A stretch of DNA of 64,000 bases, taken from positions 8,742,215 through 8,806,214 of the forward strand of contig NC_049990.1 of NCBI RefSeq assembly GCF_000003815.2, given 5' to 3'. This stretch comes from Branchiostoma floridae. Taxonomy: Eukaryota; Chordata; Leptocardii; Amphioxiformes; Branchiostomatidae. Both the position numbers and the translations under genes were made by a program. Each line of letters starts with the position of its first letter. Positions within the stretch are counted from its first letter, which is position 1. Shown in pieces: positions 11,024 to 22,180 of this stretch. Under the pieces are notes generated by a model. The model was not told the DNA's origin, searched no databases, and worked only from the letters and a program-made list of their open reading frames with translations.

Positions 11024-12043
11024 CTAGTTACATTTCTGCAACCAAGCGGGAAAGTTTTCATCGCGAAGATCCTCCATGATCTTGTCCAGGGAGCGGTTGA
11101 CAACGTCCGCCACGTGTCGGGCGAAGGCCTTGCCGTGTGCTGGTCCGCTGTCGTCCGACATCATGAGATGGGTGTTGTACTTCCTCCTGTCATTTTTGGA
11201 AAACGTTGTCGGAACGAATCCCGATTTCAGTAGCATTGCGTTGAGTAACATCCGTGCCGTTCTTCCGTTGCCATCTCTGAAGGGATGAATATGGACCAGT
11301 TTATGATGAGCGGACGCAGCCCTCTCTATTGGATGCATCTCTTGTGTGTCCTCTGACGTCAGCCACGTTTGGAACTCCACCATCTTGGAAGCAAGGTCAT
11401 CAGGTTCCGGTGGATTGTAAGGCCCTACAAAGACATTAACATTGCGCATGCGCCCTGCCCACTTTGGTTTGGTCTTTCCGAGCAACCGCTGATGAATTTC
11501 TTTGACATCGGGCAGCGGTTTGTCGCTTCCCAAAGTTGAGTGAATGTAATCAATTGCTTCGGTCATCCCTACTCTTTCGTCGTCCCCCCTCTTTGTCTCT
11601 ATCGAACCATTACTGAATATAGATGGGCGATAGAAGCAGTTCAACAGTAACTTTGATACGTCGGCGGAGCTTGTATGTTTCTGTATTTCTTGCACAACGA
11701 CGTCATTCTTGTGGCTTATGTCCATCTGAAGCGCACGATACCGTCTATCCAGGATAGGTAGCAGTCTGTCTCGACCCTCGATCGCCGATGTCGTGTTCGG
11801 GGCGTACAAGAGAGCACGGGCGTAGTTCTCGTCGGCCTGTTCCACTTTTCCAGTCGCCTCCAGAAAGCGGCCATACTTTGTGATTATGACTGCATTCTTG
11901 GGGGCCATGGTCACTGCCTCTTTGTACGACGCTTTGGCGGTTCTGAAGTCGCCGCGCTCTGCAGCTGTCTCTGCTGTGCGAATTGCTTCGTCCACCTGGA
12001 GCTTTTGTTCTGTGAAGATGGTAGTGATGTCGTTGTGAATCAT
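11024..12043 (-). CDS. TPR-Fic domain adenylyltransferase, FICD-like, intronless
   Basis: 339 residues from ATG at 12043. The frame is open a little upstream through a TTG but has no earlier ATG before a stop. Residues about 15-85 form two TPR-like helical pairs, as in FICD (HYPE). The catalytic motif HPFRDGNGRTAR lies at about 253-264 and keeps the His, the acidic residue and the GNGR anion loop. FICD adds and removes AMP on BiP in the ER. This protein lacks the N-terminal membrane anchor and any signal peptide, so a cytosolic or nuclear location is inferred. The segment aligning with the FICD inhibitory helix reads NGSIET, with the Glu kept but its flanks changed. About 22 residues are missing before VGM. 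The product is about 120 residues shorter than human FICD. A broken copy of its 3' end lies downstream at 10578. Confidence 0.85.
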   Translation of the reverse strand: MIHNDITTIFTEQKLQVDEAIRTAETAAERGDFRTAKASYKEAVTMAPKNAVIITKYGRFLEATGKVEQADENYARALLYAPNTTSAIEGRDRLLPILDRRYRALQMDISHKNDVVVQEIQKHTSSADVSKLLLNCFYRPSIFSNGSIETKRGDDERVGMTEAIDYIHSTLGSDKPLPDVKEIHQRLLGKTKPKWAGRMRNVNVFVGPYNPPEPDDLASKMVEFQTWLTSEDTQEMHPIERAASAHHKLVHIHPFRDGNGRTARMLLNAMLLKSGFVPTTFSKNDRRKYNTHLMMSDDSGPAHGKAFARHVADVVNRSLDKIMEDLRDENFPAWLQKCN

Positions 12044-12087
12044 GGATCTTAACAACTTATCTAATGATAATGCAGCCTCCTTTTAGG

Positions 12088-12185
12088 ATCAACCAACCAA
12101 CCAACCAACCAGCCAACCAACCAAAAATGCTGCCAGCCAACCAACCAACCGACTAAACAACTAACTAACCAACCAACCATCAAAC
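12088..12185. repeat. (CCAA)n simple repeat
   Basis: Imperfect tandem CCAA/CCAG tetranucleotides just upstream of the Fic gene. Confidence 0.9.
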
Positions 12186-12558
12186 AAGCAATCAATGGAT
12201 GAATTGATAAAGCATTGTGGCATACATTTGGATCTCTAGGTTGTTCAAATATCAGACAGGAGGTGATCTGTTTTGAATTGTTTCCCTCAGTGCAAAAAAT
12301 ACCACGCAGGAAAATACTGATAGTTTGAAAAAAGTGTTCGCTCCCAGAAAAGGGTATTTTTCATGAAGAACGGTTTTAGAAATGCTAGTAAATCAGTTCT
12401 GAGCACATGACATGGTTTGCCGGTGTAATCTGTCTGATTTGTCTTAAATAGTTACAATGTCACAGGAAACTATATTCTGCTGTCTGATTTGCCTTAAATA
12501 GTTACACTGTCACACTGTCAGTATACAAAGTAGATGCCTTGAATTTTGTTCTACTGAC

Positions 12559-15500
12559 CTGCAGTTAACTTTTGAACCGGTAGGTTACGTCTGCGACGGG
12601 TAAGACCACATGTTGTACAAGTAGTAGCAGCTACAGTAGTCGCAGTCGTCTGTTCCAACGGAGCTGCAATGACAAGTTACAGTTACATTTCACAAAAAGT
12701 CCCCTGTCCCTTGAGTTGAGAACACCACCCAAGTCCCTAGTGTTATTGAACCGTATTTTAACGATATTCCTAAGGCCAAACTTTCAACGTTAAAAGAAAA
12801 TAAATGGCCTGTTTAGTCTCCTATTCCGAGTTCATATGAATTACCTCAGCCAGCAATAAGAAGCCCAAACCCTTGTTACCATCAAGAAGCGCATTCCAAG
12901 CCTCTCGTGAGACTTCACTCTCGCGAGTAAATCAATTCAGAGCACATGACATTGTTTGGCCAAATTCCATTCCAAACATGCCTGTGGAAAAATTCCTGTA
13001 CAATTCCTAGAATTTTTGCAGACTGAACATAATAATATACCATTTGGCTCGCCCCAGAGGCGTCGCCAAAAAAGTACCCCTGTCTTTCCTTGGTGCTATT
13101 GAACTGTGGTCTGATTTGGCCTGGTTTGTCTTATTTTTTTTAAACTGTACAGTTGTTCCCAGATGCTCTAAAGAGGTTGGCAGAGATGACCCATTCGTTT
13201 TCCTCATACATTCCACAAAAATAGAATCATAGCTAATTTATCATAATTGTACATCACTGCAAAGATCCCTAATATTGCCCCTGCTGAGAACACCAGTTCC
13301 CTTGCCCCTGTCTCTGATGGTGCTATTCAATCGTATATTACTGAATTCTCCAAGTCCAAACTTTCAACAAGTAAAAACAAATGACTGGTCTGTTTTCTTT
13401 TCTGAGTTGATAAGAATTGCATACACAAATAAGAGCCCCAAGCCCTGGTTACCAACAAGAAGCGCGCGTAAAACTTCTCGTTAGAGCGAACTTCTCGTGA
13501 GAATTTACTCTCGCAAGTCAATCAATTCTGAGCACATGCCATTGTTTGGGTAATCTGTCTGATTTGCTCTGACATATCAAAGAGAATCATATTCTGCTGA
13601 CGTTTATAGAAAAAGTATAGCTCTTTAAGAGTAATCAGTTTGCAAAGCAGATTTCTTAGATTTTGTTCTATAGACCTGCAGTTGGCTCTTGATCCGGTGC
13701 GGTTGGCTCTTGAACGGGTATACAACTGCGACCTGCTGCAGGTAGGTTACGTCTGCGACGGGTAAGACCACATGTTGTACAAGTAGTAGTCTCCGCAATC
13801 GTCGTTTCAGACGTAGCTGGCAAGACAAGTTACACTTACGCATACCAGTGTACATACAGCTGTTCCCAAATGCTAGACAAGAGAGTAACAGATGAGATGA
13901 CCTATTCGTTTTTNNNNNNNNNNNNNNNNNNNNNNNNNNNNNNNNNNNNNNNNNNNNNNNNNNNNNNNNNNNNNNNNNNNNNNNNNNNNNNNNNNNNNNN
14001 NNNNNNNNNNNNNAATGTATCATTGTACATCACTGCAACAACTGCCCCTGCCCATTCTGCTATTAAAGAGCACCATTTCTGTCCCTGGCGCTATTGAACC
14101 GTATGTCACCGATTTCTCTAAGGCCAAGGTTTCAACAATCAAAGACAAATAACTGGTCTATTTTGTCTTCGTTAAGTCATGAGCATTACATTAGCCAGAA
14201 GTAAGAAGCCCAAGCCCCGGTGGCCAGCAAAAAGCGCTAGTAAAAGTCCTCACGAGGGCGAACCTCTCGTGAGAGTTCACTCCTGCGAGGGTGAACTTAT
14301 CGCGAGAGTGAACTTATCGCGAGACTTACGACAGCTGGCCGGTTCATCACTGCAATCGCCACAGTCGTTGTCCCCGTCACACTTCCAGGCCTCGCTTATG
14401 CATTTCCCGTTGTCACAAAGAAATTGGCCAATACTGCAGGACGGTCCCGCTAAGAAATAATAAAACAGAGTTTAATCTTTTACAAAATGTCATCGACCGT
14501 TAGATTTTAAGCAGAAAGTCTGAGACAACGAATGCAAGTCTGCAAGTATCAACATACTAGTTGACAACGGCTCAACAACATCAAACTCTGCAAAGACGTT
14601 CGACTGCATATTTTGCCCAGAGCTGTTCAGAGCTAGCCCTTATGCGTTTAAGATTACAGATGTTTAGACAGATCTACAAACAATGCCAATAATATCAAAG
14701 GGAGTTGCAGTGACGCTGATGATGACAACATTTTCACCTGTTTGACAAATCTCTCCGATACATCAGTTCTTTCTAACTTCGTCATCTTTGCTGGCAACGT
14801 TATCTGTAGTCTATGAATAGTTTTTAATGCAAAAACTTCCTTTTTACATTTCATATGTATAGCATGAAGGGTTCAAACATATCACTGCAGAAGCAACACT
14901 GTTACTGTTAAACACTTCATGCATGTAGGGGTAAAAAATGCTGAAGGTGCCCTTTTATAAGCATTATCGTCCTGTAAAAGTGCACTTTCTACTTCAATCT
15001 AGGTTCCTATACTTAAACAATAAATTGTTATGGCAGGTGCATCAAATCAAGAAAGAAATATCTTACCAATAATCGCTTGTCGTTCATCCCTCTCCAGCTG
15101 CACGGGTTTTTCTGTAACAGAATAAATACAACGGAAGGTGAGACGGCGAGAGTCTGCAAGTTAGACTTACACATTCCACTTTACAGTTGTTGCCAAATTC
15201 TACATATACACCGTTGAAGAGAGTGACATAGATAAACCATTCGTTGTTCACTCATATGTTCCTCAGCAATTAATAGCTTATGTATTGCTGTGCAGTCACT
15301 GAAAAGAGCTACCCCTGCCTGCTACACCTTCCCTTTCCTTGGTGCAATTGAACCGTATATTACGGATTTCTGCAAGGCCAAACTTTCAACAACTACAGAC
15401 AGGTAAATGGTCTGGTTTGTCTTCTTTCGACAGCTCTTAAGAATTACATTAGCCAGAAATAAGGAGCCCAGGCTCCGGTTTCGATCAGGAAGCGCATGTA

Positions 15501-18500
15501 AAATTTCTGACGAGAGCGAACGCAGAATCAACGTATTGTGAGAGTTCACTCTAATCTCGCAAGAGTACTGACCTGCAGTTTGCTTCTGAACCGGTAGGTT
15601 ACGTCTGCGACGGGTAAGACCACATGTTGTACAAGTAGTCTGAGTAGCTACAGTGGTCGCAGTCGTCTGTTCCAATGGAGCTGCAATGACAAGTTACACG
15701 TACAAATTCCACTGTACAGTTGTTACCAGATGTTCTAAAGACAGTGGCATGCTGACAGAGATGGCAAAATTGTTTTTCACCCATGCGTTCAACAAACATG
15801 AATAGCTGATTTATCATACATGTAAATGTACATAACTGCAAAAAAAGGCCGAAATAACGAGCCCATTTTAGTCAAAAAGTGTTCATACAAAAGTGTTCCC
15901 CGAACCTCTCGTGACAGTTAACTCCCACGAGAGTGAACTTATCGCGAGACTTACGACAGCTAGCCGGTTCATCACTGGAATCGCCACAGTCGTTGTCCCC
16001 GTGTCACACTTCCAGGCCTCGCTTATGCATTCCCCGTTGTCACAGAGAAATTGGCCAATACTGCAGGACGGTCCCGCTAAGAAATAATAAATTAGAGTTT
16101 AATCTTTCACTAAATGTCATCGCCCGATGGGCAGAAAGTCTGAGACAATGAATGCAAGTCTGCAAGTATCAACATACTAGTTGACAACGGCTCAACAACA
16201 TCAAACTCTGCAAAGACGTTCGACTGCATATTTTGCCCAGAGCTGTTCAGATCTAGAGCTAGCCCTTATGCGTTTAAGATTACAGATGTTTAGACAGATC
16301 TACAAACAATGCCAATAATATCAAAGGGAGTTGCAGTGACGCTGATGATGACAACATGTTCACCTGTTTGACAAATCTCTCCGATACATCAGTTCTTTCT
16401 AACTTCGTCATCTTTGCTGGGAACGTTATTTGTAGTCTATGAATAGTTTTTAACGCAAAAAAACTTCCTTTTTACATTTCATATGTATAGCATGAAGGGT
16501 TCAAACATATCACTGCAGAAGCAACACTGTTACTGTTAAACACTTCATGCATGCAGCCAGGGGTAAAAATGCTGAAGGTGCCCTTTTATAAGCATTATCG
16601 TCCTGTAAAAGTGCACTTTCTACTTCAATCTAGGTTCCTATACTTAAACAATAAATTGTTATGGCAGGTGCATCAAATCAAGAAAGAAATATCTTACCAA
16701 TAATCGCTTGTCGTTCATCCCTCTCCAGCTGCACGGGTTTTTCTGTAACAGAATAAATACAACTGAAGGTGAGACGGCGAGAGTCTGCAAGTTAGACTTA
16801 CACATTCCACTTTACAGTTGTTGCCAAATTCTACATGTACACAAGAGAGTGACATAGATAAACCATTCGTTGTTCACTCATACGTTCCTCAGCAATTAAT
16901 AGCTTATGTATTGCTGTGCAGTCACTGAAAAGAACTACCCCTGCCTGCTACACCTTCCCTTTCCTTGGTGCAATTGAACAGTATATTACGGATTTCTCCA
17001 AGGCCAAACTTTCAACAACTACAGACAAGTAAATGGTCTGGTTTGTCTTCTTTCGACAGCTCTTAAGAATTACATTAGCCAGAAATAAGGAGCCCAGGCC
17101 CCGGTTTCGACCAGGAAGCGCATGTAAAATTTCTGACGAGAGCGAACGTAGAATCAACGTATTGTGAGAGTTCACTTTCGCAAGAGTACTGACCTGCAGT
17201 TTGCTTTTGAACCGGTAGGTTACGTCTGCGACGGGTAAGACCACATGTTGTACATGTAGTCTGAGTAGCTACAGTGGTCGCAGTCGTCTGTTCCAATGGA
17301 GCTGCAATGACAAGTTACACTTACAAATTCCACTGTACAGTTGTTACCAGATGCTCTAAAGACAGTGGCATGCTGATAGAGATGGTAATCTTGCTTTTCA
17401 CCCATGCGTTCAACAAACATGAATAGCTGATTTATCATACATGTAAATGTACATCACTGCAAAAAAGCCCGAAATAACGAGCCCATTTTAGTTAAAAAGT
17501 GTTCATACAAAAGTGTTCCTCGAACCTCTCGTGACAGTTAACTCCCACGAGAGTGAACTTATCGCGAGACTTACGACAGTAAGCCGGTTCGTCACTGAAA
17601 TCGCCACAGTCGTTGTCCCCGTCACACTTCCAGGCCTCGCTTATGCATTCCCCGTTGTCACAGAGAAATTGGCCAATACTGCAAGACGGTCCCGCTAAGA
17701 AGTAATAGAACAGAGTATAATTTTCTACAAAATGTCATGTTGTGTTAGATATAAGCAGGAAGACCGATAAGTGGATTAGAGATCATTAGACTCTTATTTC
17801 TAAACTCGAGTCTGCAAGTATCAACAGACTTGTTGACAAGATCAACAACGTCAAACTCTGCATAGACCTTTAACTCCAAATTTGGCCCAAGGCTAGCTAA
17901 TATGTGATCAAAATTACAGACGTTTAACTTGATCTACAATTCTCTCCGCTGATGGTGGTGTCAGTTCTTTAAAACTTCTTCACATTTCCTGTGAACGGCA
18001 TTCTCTTTACTGACTTCGTCTATGAATGGTTTTAAGGCAATAAAATCTTTTCTTTAGATTTCATATATAACGCATGCAAGGTTCCGGGGAAGCATATAAC
18101 TTCAGGCGCAAAACGATTAAACACCACATACATGCAGGGGTCACACAAATTGTCACAAATGCTGAGTGTGCCTTTGAAGTTAAATTTTGTCGCGATCGTC
18201 CTGTAAAATGCACAATATGAATGAACTGTCACGACAGCAGTGGATTGTTCATTCCTTGACAAAGACTGATGCTGTGCATTCGAAAATTTGGGTGAGTCCA
18301 ATTTTGGTGTTGCAGTTCAACTATTTCAAGAATGAACGAACCGTCAACGGTTGCCTTAGTAGATATCTAGTGTATCAAATCAAGAAAAGAGAGATCTTAC
18401 GAATAATCACTTGTCGTCCAGCCCTTGCCAGCTGCACGGGTTTTTCTGTAACAGAATGATACAAGTGAAAATCAGATGACGAGAGTCGCTTTTCAGGTCC

Positions 18501-20075
18501 CGGATAAACCTGTTTTTTAACGAGTTTGCTCAGTGCAAGGCCATTGACCACTTCTAGGCACTGAACTACGCTCACTGTGGCAGCTTCTCTTTGCCCAAAG
18601 TCAGAAACATCGAGCTTCAGCAAGCTCGACTGACTGACCCAGTATTAGTAGGCGAAGCAGAGGTTACGAAGCTGCTCGGGAGGCTGTTCTTTAAGTAGAT
18701 CCTTTTGCATATCAATTCATAGCTAAAACTCTCTCCAACAAGATTTCGCCAGTATCACTGACGAGAGACACTGAATGGATATCTGAAACGTCTGACCGTT
18801 TCCAAAATCATCTGACCGTTTCCAAAATCATATCCAGTTGCTTGAGTAACTGCTTTTTGGCGTTCTTGGAATAGTCTTGCATATGTGCAAAAATCGTGAG
18901 AAGGTAGCTTTTTGCCATCATGACAAATAGTCAATCATGACTTAACGCCTACTAAAATAAATCCGCCAGGTCACATATATCAGTCATGCCCGTAGCCAGG
19001 ATTTTGCTTCGGGGGGTTCTTTTAGTACTTGTTGGACCATCGAGCGCTGCCTAGGGGAGTCCAGGGGCATGCTACCCCGGAAAAATTTTGAAATCTTGAC
19101 CCTCTGAAACGCTATTTCCTGAATTTGACCGGCAAAATTTGCTGGCCAAGTTTAATGGAATTTCTTTTAAAACACACAAGACTTTCGGCGTAAGTCCTTT
19201 GAGGGCGACTCCCCCGACATATTTTCACCATATCTGACACCAAAGACGAGAGGCGTCGCAATGGAGGTCTGGGGGAATTTTGAAATCTGGATCCTTTGAA
19301 AAGGTATTTCCCGCATTTTGAGGGACAACTTTTGTTGTCAGATTAAGCTAAATTTAACATTTCTATCAGAGAAAAATACTTGTGAGGACGACGGCCAGGA
19401 GGCGTCAGCCGTCGCAAGGGAGGTCCGGGAAATGTTTAACCTGGACCCATCTCCTGCATATTCAGGGACAATTTGTGCTGTTAAACTAAGCTAAGTTCAA
19501 TGATTTGTTATTAATGAGAAAGGATTTTGAGGGCGACGCTCCCACCACATCATGTTCATCATGTCCGGCCCCGAGGGCGCAAGCCGCCGCAAGGGAGGTC
19601 CGGGAAATTTTTAAATCTAGACTCACTGAAACGCTATTTCCTGCACTTTCTGGGGCAGATTATGCTGATAGACTTGCTTAGATGGAATGAAATGTTTATC
19701 AGTGAAAAATAAAAATCATGCTTTTGAAAAAAGCGGACCTTCGAGCGTGAAAAAGCGGACCTTCAAGCGTCTGTGTGGGGTTTTTCCGACCCACCTCCCC
19801 CCCCCTTGGCTACAGACATTCAGCCACCAAGAAAAAAAATCGTCTGAAGAATTCTTCAATGCAAAGTTCGTAGTTAAATGTACTCTGGCATATCTAAACT
19901 GTGCATACCTGTGGGGCGATTCAGTACAGACCACTAAAACGTGTTGTTTTTCAAAGTGGATAATATACGGTAAGACGACCGAGAAATGGTAACGGAGGTT
20001 ACCTTCTTTGGGTGCTGCTAGAGCACCGCTTGCTGCGAGAAGCATCAGCCAGAGCGTGCCCATTGTCGGAGCCAT
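12559..20075 (-). CDS. Secreted LDLa/threonine-rich mosaic protein with an amplified exon cassette
   Basis: First exon 20003-20075 encodes the signal peptide ([13 protein letters not shown]). Phase-1 symmetric exons follow: linker 18401-18445, LDLa 17575-17694, Thr-rich 17194-17301, linker 16698-16742, LDLa 15955-16076 (frameshifted), Thr-rich 15573-15680, linker 15067-15111, LDLa 14330-14449, Thr-rich 13676-13816 and 12559-12663. Linker exons encode [15 protein letters not shown]. LDLa exons have six cysteines and the calcium cage ([14 protein letters not shown]). Thr-rich exons carry [16 protein letters not shown], a possible proprotein-convertase site. The cassettes repeat every 1.62 kb. 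The C-terminal end is uncertain: further exons may follow, or readthrough past 12559 gives an early stop. Assembly gap 13914-14013 could hide sequence. The ligand and function are unknown, and I recognise no orthologue. Confidence 0.7.
13914..14013. other. Assembly gap (100 N)
   Basis: Run of N between two exons of the LDLa gene. Reading frames drawn across it are meaningless. Confidence 0.99.
14330..17694 (-). repeat. Tandem 1.62-kb segmental duplication carrying the LDLa cassette
   Basis: LDLa exon starts at 14449, 16076 and 17694 are about 1.62 kb apart. Thr-rich exons at 15573 and 17194, and linker exons at 15067, 16698 and 18401, keep nearly the same spacing. Introns are also nearly identical between copies (for example around 14530 and 16150), so whole genomic segments were duplicated, recently by appearance. 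Confidence 0.85.
15955..16076 (-). pseudogene. Frameshifted LDLa exon copy
   Basis: Two extra bases (GTGTCACACTTCC against GTCACACTTCC in the sister copies, + strand) change the reading after WKCD, so the last two cysteines and the SDE motif are lost. The splice sites are intact. The exon is 122 bases instead of 120, so inclusion would break the downstream frame, while skipping would preserve it. Confidence 0.75.
18740..18870. repeat. Dispersed repeat, copy 2
   Basis: Same family as 3580-3830. It contains a short internal duplication of CATCTGACCGTTTCCAAAAT and then ATCCAGTTGCTTGAGTAACTG. It lies in the first intron of the LDLa gene. Confidence 0.55.
19060..19711. repeat. Degenerate tandem repeat, about 170-base unit, four copies
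   Basis: Blocks of the type CTGAAACGCTATTTCCTG, then GGCA.ATT.TGCTG and TTATCAGTGAAAAAT recur at about 19097, 19291, 19443 and 19621 within the first intron of the LDLa gene. Nothing coding. Confidence 0.6.
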
Positions 20076-20125
20076 TGCAACTCTGCGCAGGGAAAGATCC
20101 TCTCGCAAAGTGCTGGGCAAGCTAG

Positions 20126-20133
20126 TTTATATA
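20126..20133 (-). promoter_or_regulatory. TATA box of the LDLa gene
   Basis: TATATAAA on the minus strand, about 50 bases upstream of the ATG at 20075. This predicts a start site near 20100 and a leader of about 25 bases. The flanking region recurs at 26340-26760 with the box eroded. Confidence 0.6.
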
Positions 20134-20231
20134 CATATACAAAGCAAATACAAACCGGTAATGTGTACGTATGTAAACAAGATGAATCCATAGCTGGGTT
20201 GGAGGTTAATGATAATCTATTTACTTTGCTT

Positions 20232-20345
20232 GAAGTGACACCAAGTATCTTACACGTGAGAATCATGCACTTTAGTATCATGCAAGTGAGTATCATACAT
20301 GTGAATATCATGCAAGTAAGCATCATGCAGGTGTACGTAGACAGG
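20232..20345 (-). promoter_or_regulatory. Short tandem repeats upstream of the LDLa promoter
   Basis: Four to five imperfect 15-base copies (type ATCATGCAAGTGAGT on the + strand) directly upstream of the TATA box. ATGCAAGT resembles the POU octamer. Binding is a guess. Confidence 0.4.
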
Positions 20346-20483
20346 ACGCGGGCCTGAGAAGCTTTATCAGTCAATGACGCACTACTAATATTTTTGTGTG
20401 AAGGCATAGTCATTTTTCTTCATATTTCTGAAACGTTGAAAGGCAAAGACATAACCCTTGACAACAGTCAAGGTCTTGCTGAG

Positions 20484-20558
20484 TCAGTATTTGGGTGCTG
20501 TTAGAACACCGCTTGTCGTGAGAAGCATCAGCCAGAGTGTGCCCCTCATTGGAGCCAT
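20484..20558 (-). pseudogene. Orphan copy of the LDLa gene signal-peptide exon
   Basis: Starts with ATG and reads [20 protein letters not shown], closely matching the functional first exon at 20003-20075. The donor is lost and the frame closes three codons after the point where splicing should occur. Confidence 0.7.
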
Positions 20559-20996
20559 TGCAACTCGGCGCATCAGCAACGAAAGAACCTCTTGCGAAGT
20601 GCGAGCTCTCAAAATTGAACTGGGGGGGGGGGGTGTATTAGCACCAACTTTTTGAAATACGTATTCTAAAATATGGAGATGGTCTATCTAAGCACAGAAA
20701 TCACAAAAGTTGAGCAATTATTGATCTCTAACCCCCCTGTACATGCCCCATGAAGTTTGGATACCCCCATATACCAATACTACATTAAACAGGTACACGT
20801 AGCTTAGCTTGCTGTTGACTGTGTGTAAGAAGCAAGTTCTTTTAGGGGGGTCAGAATCATCTTTATTAAGCCTTAGAATTAGACATACAAATACAAGATG
20901 AAAGATTAAAATACCTAGGTCGACCCTTTTTCTGGACTTACGACGTCCAGAGGGCGCAAGGTAAAACATATTAAAACTAGAGTTCGGCGACCTCAT

Positions 20997-22045
20997 ACCT
21001 CCATGAAAATTTAGAGCTTTCGTAACTTTCATGCAATTGACTAACACATTAACATAATTTATACATTGTGTTGTTCATCATTGACTAACGTACACATGTC
21101 ACAGTTATAAAATTCCCATTATTAATCATAAAGCGGTTTTGCAATGTTTACATAAATTATGCAAATAAGTTCCTCATTACCATATTTGGTATCTGCTTAT
21201 ATTCCACCTATCGTAATTAACATGTGTTACATGTATTGAGGTCCAGTTATTGAAAACAATGGAACTATACAATTTCCTCATTAATTATGCAAATTAAGTC
21301 CTCATTTGCATAACATGTATATCATTATGAACATCTTTGCCTAAGCTACCCGCATGCCTAAAATGCAGGCAATCCATCGTTTCTTTCTGCAGTTATCCTC
21401 TTTGGAGTGTCTTGACAAAAACACCCATGCAGTTCCACAATTAAATGTTAGGGGGCTGAAACTTGCCCCACTTTTTCATGACACCAAAAGCTATCTACCA
21501 CCAAAATATCAAGACCATAGCATGTCTGGAACAAGAGATACATTGAAAAAAATGATAGAATATTCTCATTAATTATGCAAATGTACTCCTGTTTTGCATA
21601 ATTAGTTTCTTACCTTGTAAAACATTGTCTAAGGTACCTACATACCAAAAATGATGAAAATCCATTGTTCCCTTCTTGAGTTATCGTCTTCAGAAGTTTT
21701 TGACAAAAATGCCCCTGCTTTCCCAAAACTAGACGCTAGGGGGCCCAAACTTATGTCACTTATTTCTGAGCACAAGAGCTATCTAAAACTTCAAAATCGT
21801 GACCATAGCTTGCTCAGAACACGAGATAGCAAACCCGGAAGTTGCGCTGCAGTACCAAGGGAAGCCGCTAGGGGGACCAAAATCTAATCATTTCCAGCTT
21901 TCATCACACCCTACCAACACACCAAGTATGAAACCAATCCACCAAGCCGTTCTTGAGTTATTTTGTTTACACACAGACAGACAGACACACAGACACACAG
22001 ACAAACACAGGGTAAAATATAACCTCCATGACATTTCATGGAGGT
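20997..22045. mobile_element. 1.05-kb TIR element with internal repeats
   Basis: Ends are ACCTCCATGAAA and TTTCATGGAGGT, with a hairpin at the right end (22019-22045). Inside, two diverged copies of a block of about 300 bases (about 21350-21545 and 21640-21830) and an AT-rich ATTATGCAAAT motif repeat. An ACAG/ACAC microsatellite lies at about 21970-22010. No transposase frame. A non-autonomous element of uncertain superfamily. Confidence 0.55.
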
Positions 22046-22180
22046 AATGAACAATCGTGTGCGTCGGACTGCTGAGATACAGACTGTTTTAAAATTCTTG
22101 AAACATATTGCACATGAAGATTGCAAAACTCATATATTGCACTAATTGCATATTGCACTCTCATGTAACGGTTACAACTA

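Noticed and set aside
11774..11791. TSAIEG in the Fic protein as the inhibitory motif
   Set aside because: It fits (S/T)xxxE(G/N), but it lies right after the second TPR where FICD has its linker. The segment aligned with the true inhibitory helix is NGSIET further on.
13625..14097. Frames containing runs of X
   Set aside because: They are drawn through the N gap at 13914-14013. The same applies at 28596-28695 and 60481-60580.
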